Below are positions 58,963 to 64,000 of a stretch of 64,000 nucleotides of DNA, one piece after another; positions within the stretch are counted from its first letter, which is position 1; every line of letters begins with the position of its first letter. A model generated the notes under the pieces. It had not been told where the DNA came from and did no database searches. It worked only from the letters and a program-made list of their open reading frames with translations. Made by a program: the position numbers and the translations under genes. The DNA is from Spirosoma linguale DSM 74 (lineage in GTDB: Bacteria; Bacteroidota; Bacteroidia; Cytophagales; Spirosomataceae), in contig CP001769.1 of the NCBI GenBank assembly GCA_000024525.1, positions 7,473,001-7,537,000 on the forward strand, written 5' to 3'.

Positions 58963-59985
58963 TCATTTTCCTTTCGCCAATTTTTCTGCTTTCTGCCGTA
59001 CGGTTTCCAGCAGAACGGGCACGCCACCGAGCCGTTTGCTTTCGTCGGCGGCTTCCATGAATGTATAAATTTCCAGCGTTTCTTCCGCACTAACGGGTGG
59101 CATGCCGGTCTTGAAAAACTCGATGATCTGAACGAGCAGGGGGCGGTAGCCGTCGTATGGGCCGAGGGGCGCGTTGCCTTTCTCGCCATAGGCCGTCCCG
59201 CCATATTCATTTTTGCCCGTCCGCGTTCCCCGGAACGTACCAATCCGGCCATCGGCCCAGGTGCCAACTACCACATCGGTACCATCGGTCTGCACCCGAA
59301 CGACCTGTTTGCAGCCGGTGCCCATGGCCGTATACAGCGTTTCGACGCCATGAATGCCGTACCAGAACAGGTCGGGGTGAGTTTTCTCCAGATGGGCCGG
59401 ACTAAACGCATCAGCACCCAGAACGGCCCCAATCGACCCCTTTGCCACCGCCTGGGCACTGGCCGAATACCGTAGAGACGAAGCCGAAAAGATGGGAACA
59501 CCCGCCCGTTTCGCCTGTGTAAAAATGGTCATGGCATCGGATAAGGTACCGGCAACGGGTTTGTCGATGAAGAGCCGTTTGCCTGCTTTCAGTACCAGCA
59601 TGGCCTGCTCCAGGTGCGGCCGACCGTCGTTGGTTTCCAGCAGAACAACATCGACTTTTTTAAGGAGGTCGGGTATGGAGCTGACAATCTCTACGCCCAT
59701 CTTCTTCACTTCTTCGGTATAGCCGGGAACTCGCTTCGTGCTCGATTCAATATCGGGGCTCCCCTGCGGATAAGCTGCCACCACCGTAAACCCGGCCAGG
59801 TCCGGCCCCGAGTTGGGGTCGTTGAGTAGCTTCGTAAAGGCGGTGCTATGGGATGTATCCAGCCCGATAATACCCACCCGACCTTTAGCGGCCATTGGTG
59901 TGTTGGCAAGAACGGTCAGGTCGGAAAAGCTGGCGGCTAAGCCAAGGGTAGTGGCTGACTGGATGAAGGTTCGTCGTGTTGGCAT
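58963..59985 (-). CDS. Gfo/Idh/MocA-family oxidoreductase, Tat-exported (short form)
   Basis: 340 residues, starting with a Tat signal (PTRRTFIQSATTLGLAASF). The Rossmann domain begins RVGIIGLDTSHSTAFTKLLN rather than the usual GxGxxG, and the family motif is DKP (LFIDKPVAGT) instead of EKP. The second domain (ALGADAFSPAHLEKTHPDLF, WYGIHGVETLYTAMGTGCKQ) has the catalytic-type His. It lies between nagB and another Gfo/Idh/MocA gene on the same strand, separated by repeats. Substrate unknown; a role with amino sugars is possible only by position. Confidence 0.88.
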   Translation of the reverse strand: MPTRRTFIQSATTLGLAASFSDLTVLANTPMAAKGRVGIIGLDTSHSTAFTKLLNDPNSGPDLAGFTVVAAYPQGSPDIESSTKRVPGYTEEVKKMGVEIVSSIPDLLKKVDVVLLETNDGRPHLEQAMLVLKAGKRLFIDKPVAGTLSDAMTIFTQAKRAGVPIFSASSLRYSASAQAVAKGSIGAVLGADAFSPAHLEKTHPDLFWYGIHGVETLYTAMGTGCKQVVRVQTDGTDVVVGTWADGRIGTFRGTRTGKNEYGGTAYGEKGNAPLGPYDGYRPLLVQIIEFFKTGMPPVSAEETLEIYTFMEAADESKRLGGVPVLLETVRQKAEKLAKGK

Positions 59986-60009
59986 AGGGGAGTGGTTGTG
60001 GGTAATTAC

Positions 60010-60118
60010 CCCACCCCAACCCCTCCCCTAAAAAAAGGGGAGGGGCTAGAACGAGGGTACTCTTATTTGAGTCCCTCCTTGTTATAAGGAGGGGACGGTC
60101 CGACGCTTCGGTTGGGGG
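60010..60118. repeat. Hairpin cluster including C-rich/G-rich repeat, copy 2
   Basis: CCCCTCCCCT/GGGGAGGGG (~60020-60046) is followed by CCCTCCTT-gttat-AAGGAGGG and GACGGTCCGACGCTTCGGTT (to ~60113), the latter the reverse complement of the repeat at 55374-55424. An outer pair CACCCCAAC/GTTGGGGGTG encloses the cluster. Confidence 0.8.
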
Positions 60119-60170
60119 TGGTGAAAGGTTGCCTAGTGCTAAAAGGGTGTCCTTTCAAAAATAACTCCCA

Positions 60171-61493
60171 TCACACCACCGGCTGCCAGGCCGGATCATA
60201 TTCCCGGCCCCAGAGTTTCATGGCGTCGGGGTCGTTTTTAATGCGTCCGGTGGCGGGGTCGCAGCTTAGTGAGTGGCCTACGCGGTGGGCGATGTTGCCT
60301 AACTGACACAGCAACACGCTTTTGTTGGCATCTTCGATGGACGAAACCGGCCGAATACCCGTCCGGATGGCGTCGCGGAAGTTAGCGAAATGGTCGACGT
60401 CCATATCGAAGCCCGGCCCCGATGCGGTGATCTGGTTCGAGTCGCCACTGACCTTTTTCAGTTCTTTGTTCTTGTTGTCGTAGAGGGTGTAACCGTTGCC
60501 CTGAATAGCCATTGTGCCTTTCTCCCCGTAGAAATCGACACCGCCTGAAATGCCTTCGACGTTGCGCCCGTTGCAGCTTCGGCCTTCCCACGAAATACTC
60601 TTCCGGTTGGCAAAAGCAAAGTTGGTGAGCTGCGTGTCCGGCGTTTCCCAGTCGTCCTCGAAGGCATACCGGCCACCCACCGAGTTGACTTCCGTAGGGT
60701 AGTCGACCTCCAGCCCCCAGCGGCACAGGTCGATGAAGTGGGTGCCGTTGTTGAGAAGTTCGCCGGTGCCCCAGTGCCAGAACCAGTGCCAATTGTAGGG
60801 GTGAATATTGTCGCGGTACTCCCGACGTGGGGCCGGACCTTGCCAGAGGTCGAAGTTGAATCCGGCGGGTACGGGGGCGGGTTTACCGTGGCCGATGCTC
60901 ACACGGGTATTGGCGTACCAGGCTTTGGCAAAGTACGCCCGACCGATAGCACCTTCTTTCACCATATTAATGGCTTCGACCACTTTTGGCCATGACCGGC
61001 GCTGGTTGCCCATCTGCACCACTTTTTTGTATTTCTGTGCTGCCTGCACCAGCCATTCGCCTTCGCGGGGGTTGTGGCTGCACGGCTTTTCGACATACAC
61101 GTTTTTGCCCGCTTTTAGAGCCAGAATAGCCGCTGGAGCGTGCCAGTGGTCGGGGGCGGCAATGACCAGTGCATCGATGGATTTATCGTCGAGTATTTGC
61201 CTGAAATCACCGGTGGTTTTTGGAGCTTTCTTCTGCCCGCCCGATTGAACGGCTTTTAATCCTTTGGCAACGGCCCGTTCATCGACATCGCAGATATAGC
61301 CCACTTCGGCACCGGGCAGTTTAGCGAACCCCTGAGCGAGGGCTTCACCCCGTCCGTTGGTGCCCATAATGCCAACGACCACTTTCTCGGCGGCTGAGCC
61401 ATTGGTTTGAATAAACGGACCGGGAGCGCCCAGCATGACGCTCGCTGCGGTGGCCTGTCGGATAAATTCGCGTCGCGGAAGTAAGATTGCCAT
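60171..61493 (-). CDS. Gfo/Idh/MocA-family oxidoreductase, Tat-exported (long form)
   Basis: 440 residues. Tat signal (LPRREFIRQATAASVMLGA), Rossmann strand VVVGIMGTNGRGEALAQGFA, EKP motif in VYVEKPCSHNPREGEW and the substrate-domain pattern YDNIHPYNWHWFWHWGTGEL and LNNGTHFIDLCRWGLEVDY. It resembles the 46-kb member (EKP, large C-terminal domain) more than the 59-kb one. It is probably the first gene of a minus-strand transcription unit with the short form, though the repeat cluster at 60.0-60.1 kb lies between them. Confidence 0.9.
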   Translation of the reverse strand: MAILLPRREFIRQATAASVMLGAPGPFIQTNGSAAEKVVVGIMGTNGRGEALAQGFAKLPGAEVGYICDVDERAVAKGLKAVQSGGQKKAPKTTGDFRQILDDKSIDALVIAAPDHWHAPAAILALKAGKNVYVEKPCSHNPREGEWLVQAAQKYKKVVQMGNQRRSWPKVVEAINMVKEGAIGRAYFAKAWYANTRVSIGHGKPAPVPAGFNFDLWQGPAPRREYRDNIHPYNWHWFWHWGTGELLNNGTHFIDLCRWGLEVDYPTEVNSVGGRYAFEDDWETPDTQLTNFAFANRKSISWEGRSCNGRNVEGISGGVDFYGEKGTMAIQGNGYTLYDNKNKELKKVSGDSNQITASGPGFDMDVDHFANFRDAIRTGIRPVSSIEDANKSVLLCQLGNIAHRVGHSLSCDPATGRIKNDPDAMKLWGREYDPAWQPVV

Positions 61494-61688
61494 GAAATGG
61501 ATGTCGTTAAAGGGGTAAACAGTAAAGAAATTTAGTAACCTGTTTTACCCTGATAGAAAGGCAGTAAGGTGATGGCTTTTTGCGCTCATACGTAGCAAGG
61601 AAATTATTTGATAATATACCTCTCTACCTCAATCCTGGTATAACCCCCTATCTTTAGCGGCCAGATTTGGTCTGGAAAACGGCACACT

Positions 61689-64000
61689 ATGAAAATTAAT
61701 TTACGATCAATTGCTTTTGGATTATGTATACTTTCCAGCGTTTCGCTGTTGAGTAGCTGTCATCAGTTTGGGCCTGTGTCTGGCGGCCGTTCGGCGGTCT
61801 CGGCGGCTTATCGAACGGCTACGGACGACAGTACGCTCAGTAACACATCCCCTTTTCTAATGCCCTATAACCGGGTGATCGACGGGGCGGGGGAGTCGGT
61901 GAGTTTTGGTGAGGCTAATGTGGAAAATCATAGTCTGGATGCCGTGCTGCTACCCGATAAAAAAACGCTGGTGGTGGAAGATCGCTACGGCATTGCGTTT
62001 TTCGATGTGAAAAGTCACAAGCTGGTTTCGCGTTGGGATTACAATAAAGGGTCGAGACTAAAGGGCGGTATGAGTTCCTTTTCGGGGATTAAAGCCATCG
62101 TTCATCACGATTCAACCTATATTTTCTGGGGTGCCGGTGGCCGGGATGTCGCTAACTCGCACGTGATGCAGGTCGTTTGGGACGGTTCCCGCGCCCGGCT
62201 CATTCGGGCCATTCCGTTCCAGCCTGTGGCTCCAGCTACCATCGCCCTGCCGAATGAAGTGGTGCTAAAAGAGGAAGCGGGCGAACTGATGCTCTACACC
62301 GTTCTGAACGGCAATAACCAACTGGTGAAAGTCCGGGTGAATGACCAGCAGGTCGTCTGGACGGCACCTACCGGCGTGGCACCCTTTGGCCTGACGCTCC
62401 TCGGCAACCGCGCCTACGTGACCAACTGGGCGGGGCCGGTTCCCGATGCGACCAACGGCTTCGAAACGGCCGGTATTCCCTGGGGAAGTGCCTATATCGA
62501 CCCAAAAACGGGTGCTATGGCGCGGGGAACGGTATCCATCATCGACATTACACAAGGCAAACCGGAGAGGGAGTTATCCGTCGGTCTGCACCCCAACGCC
62601 ATCATCAGCAGTCCCGACCAGCAGTTTTTGTACGTTGCCAATGGCAACAGCGATTACGTGTCGGTCATAGATGCTAAAACCCAGCAGGTGACGGATTCCA
62701 TTTTCGTGGGCTTATTTAACCGGGGGAATGGCTACATCGGCAGTACACCGAATGCGCTGGCCATCAATCCGCAGGGAACCACGCTTTATGTGGCTAACGG
62801 GATGGATAATGCGCTGTGCGTGGTGGCACTTGGCGAGAAAGCATCGGCTACTGGAAAAGGTGCTTCGGTCATCAAAGGCTATATTCCGACACAGGCGTAC
62901 CCCTCGGGTATTGTGCTGAATGGCGATGAACTGTACGTGACGAATCTGGAAGCTGTAGGAGCCCGAATTGCCAACCCCGTCGATCAGGGAAGCCAGGGGA
63001 AGAACTCATCTAAAGAATTAAAAGCCTACAACTCGCACAAACAACTGGCCTCTATTTCCTTCATTCCCGTTCCGAGCCAGCCGCAGTTGGACACCTACAC
63101 TGACAAGGTGAAACGCATGAGTCAGCAGTTTCGGCTTGCCCTGACGGAGCAACTGCCCCGGCCAAACGTGGCTCCCAAACCCGTTCCCGAGCGCATTGGA
63201 GAGCCGTCGGTGTTCAAGCATGTGCTGTACATCATCAAGGAAAATCGCACCTACGATCAGGTGCTGGGCGATATGCCGCAGGGCAACGGTGCACCCGAAC
63301 TGTGCATCTTCGGCGACAGCATCACGCCCAACCAGCACCGGCTGGCGCAGGATTACCTGCTGATGGACAACTACCACGTATCCGGAAAATCGTCGGCCGA
63401 AGGGCACCACTGGGCCAGCGCGGCTATGGTGACGGACTATACCGAAAAGAGCGTTCGGGCGTGGTTTCGGAGTTATCCGCATGTGCTGTATGATGCCATG
63501 GTGTACAACAAAAAAGGGCTGATCTGGAACAACGCCCTCGACCACGGTAAAACGGTACGCATGTATGGAGAAGCCTGTTCCTGCGATTACGACAAAAAAG
63601 CCTATGACTGGAGCAAGCTGTTTCAGCTTCGGCAGGAAGGCAAACCGTTCTCCTACACCAATACCACGACCATTTCGCGGGTGCGGCCCATTCTGGCCAT
63701 GGATTTCCCGGGCTGCGACGACGAAACCATCAGCGACCAGATGCGTGCTGATGCCTTCATCAAGGAGCTGAACGAAACAGTTGCTAACCCCAATGCCGAT
63801 CTGCCGAACCTGATGGTGATGTCGCTGCCCAACGACCACACCTCGGGCATGAGTCCGGGTTTTCCCGTCCCTCGTGCGATGGTGGCCGATAACGATCTGG
63901 CCGTTGGGCGCATTGTCGATGCCATCACTCATAGCCGGTTTGCCGCTTCGACGGTCATTTTCATTACGGAAGATGATTCGCAGGCGGGTTGGGACCATGT
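61689..64000 (+). CDS. Beta-propeller / phosphoesterase-family lipoprotein (partial, runs off right end)
   Basis: The frame is open from ATG 61689 to the window end (770 residues so far). It begins with a lipoprotein signal (SIAFGLCILSSVSLLSSC, Cys at 24). Residues ~70-430 are a YVTN-type seven-bladed propeller (SLDAVLLPDKKTLVVEDRY, PDQQFLYVANGNSDYVSVID, GTTLYVANGMDNALCVVAL). From ~510 a phosphoesterase-family (alkaline-phosphatase superfamily, PF04185-like) domain follows: VLYIIKENRTYDQVLGD, DNYHVSGKSSAEGHHWASAA, LVMSLPNDHTSGMSPG-like (MVMSLPNDHTSGMSPG) and ITEDDSQAGWDHV at the very edge. A cell-surface phosphoesterase is likely. Upstream, a -7-like TATCTTTA lies at 61649-61656. Confidence 0.85.
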   Translation, partial: MKINLRSIAFGLCILSSVSLLSSCHQFGPVSGGRSAVSAAYRTATDDSTLSNTSPFLMPYNRVIDGAGESVSFGEANVENHSLDAVLLPDKKTLVVEDRYGIAFFDVKSHKLVSRWDYNKGSRLKGGMSSFSGIKAIVHHDSTYIFWGAGGRDVANSHVMQVVWDGSRARLIRAIPFQPVAPATIALPNEVVLKEEAGELMLYTVLNGNNQLVKVRVNDQQVVWTAPTGVAPFGLTLLGNRAYVTNWAGPVPDATNGFETAGIPWGSAYIDPKTGAMARGTVSIIDITQGKPERELSVGLHPNAIISSPDQQFLYVANGNSDYVSVIDAKTQQVTDSIFVGLFNRGNGYIGSTPNALAINPQGTTLYVANGMDNALCVVALGEKASATGKGASVIKGYIPTQAYPSGIVLNGDELYVTNLEAVGARIANPVDQGSQGKNSSKELKAYNSHKQLASISFIPVPSQPQLDTYTDKVKRMSQQFRLALTEQLPRPNVAPKPVPERIGEPSVFKHVLYIIKENRTYDQVLGDMPQGNGAPELCIFGDSITPNQHRLAQDYLLMDNYHVSGKSSAEGHHWASAAMVTDYTEKSVRAWFRSYPHVLYDAMVYNKKGLIWNNALDHGKTVRMYGEACSCDYDKKAYDWSKLFQLRQEGKPFSYTNTTTISRVRPILAMDFPGCDDETISDQMRADAFIKELNETVANPNADLPNLMVMSLPNDHTSGMSPGFPVPRAMVADNDLAVGRIVDAITHSRFAASTVIFITEDDSQAGWDH

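Noticed and set aside
14163..60118. CRISPR array
   Set aside because: The many repeats are inverted pairs or dispersed hairpins; no regularly spaced direct repeats with unique spacers and no cas gene were seen.

Overview
The window is chromosomal DNA of a Bacteroidota bacterium, most likely a Spirosoma-like member of the Cytophagales. This rests on protein families (DUF4783, FHS-type GlcNAc permease, BlaR1-like proteins with TonB domains, Cry-DASH, Tat-exported Gfo/Idh/MocA proteins), on promoters with a TAnnTTTG -7 element, and on mid-range GC in the core genes with clearly AT-rich accessory patches at about 1.7-3.4 kb, 9.0-9.4 kb and 42.1-45.1 kb. The genus is an inference; no rRNA or housekeeping marker is present.

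Layout. 0-5.1 kb is an integration zone: a tyrosine recombinase beside the 3' part of a tRNA-Leu (an attachment-site scar), then a two-gene HTH-ImmA/IrrE protease plus PIN-like (DUF4411-type) module, a complete IS3-family (IS407-like) element and a 5'-truncated IS5-type transposase. 5.2-8.9 kb is a sulfur/persulfide module: a Crp/Fnr regulator followed by a TauE/SafE exporter, a DUF2892 membrane protein and a persulfide-dioxygenase-rhodanese fusion. Each of these three targets has the same 16-bp Crp/Fnr-like operator at exactly the same distance from a -7 element. 9.4-20.1 kb holds a GH16-fold lipoprotein without catalytic residues, a SNF2 helicase, small membrane and secreted proteins, a PyrR-like phosphoribosyltransferase, a DPP-IV-type peptidase and Cry-DASH. 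20.2-24.5 kb is a BlaI-BlaR1-type operon with unusual TonB, carboxypeptidase-regulatory and plug-like fusions.

24.7-39.5 kb is carbohydrate metabolism centred on glucuronoxylan and hexuronate: GH2, a large GtaA-like (DUF4965) protein, an RraA-like protein, an enolase-superfamily dehydratase, a hexuronate-type MFS permease, a CE15 glucuronoyl-esterase-like enzyme, mannonate dehydratase (UxuA), GH67 alpha-glucuronidase and an SDR that probably supplies the fructuronate/mannonate step. 39.6-42.0 kb has a GNAT acetyltransferase, an alkaline-phosphatase-superfamily enzyme and DUF2147. 42.5-44.9 kb is an AT-rich islet with a TIR domain fused to a ubiquitin-like domain, convergent to a membrane protein with a helical N-terminal domain and a secreted protein; it is the best candidate for an undescribed conflict system. 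45.1-55.4 kb has SCP2, Gfo/Idh/MocA, an orphan 7TM histidine kinase, TreZ and a large HEAT-repeat cytochrome dehydrogenase. 55.5-61.5 kb (minus strand) is a GlcNAc operon (permease, nagA, nagB) followed by two Tat-exported oxidoreductases. A beta-propeller/phosphoesterase lipoprotein runs off the right end.

The intergenic regions are full of long, nearly perfect inverted repeats (arms 16-41 bp). Some belong to dispersed families: a Y-shaped element at 24.6 and 36.5 kb with covarying arms, a C-rich/G-rich hairpin at 55.4 and 60.1 kb, and GTTT..AAAC hairpins at 18.4 and 55.5 kb. Other notable non-coding signals are three perfect DnaA boxes within 60 bp at 32.1 kb and an inverted duplication that buries the Cry-DASH start codon in a hairpin.
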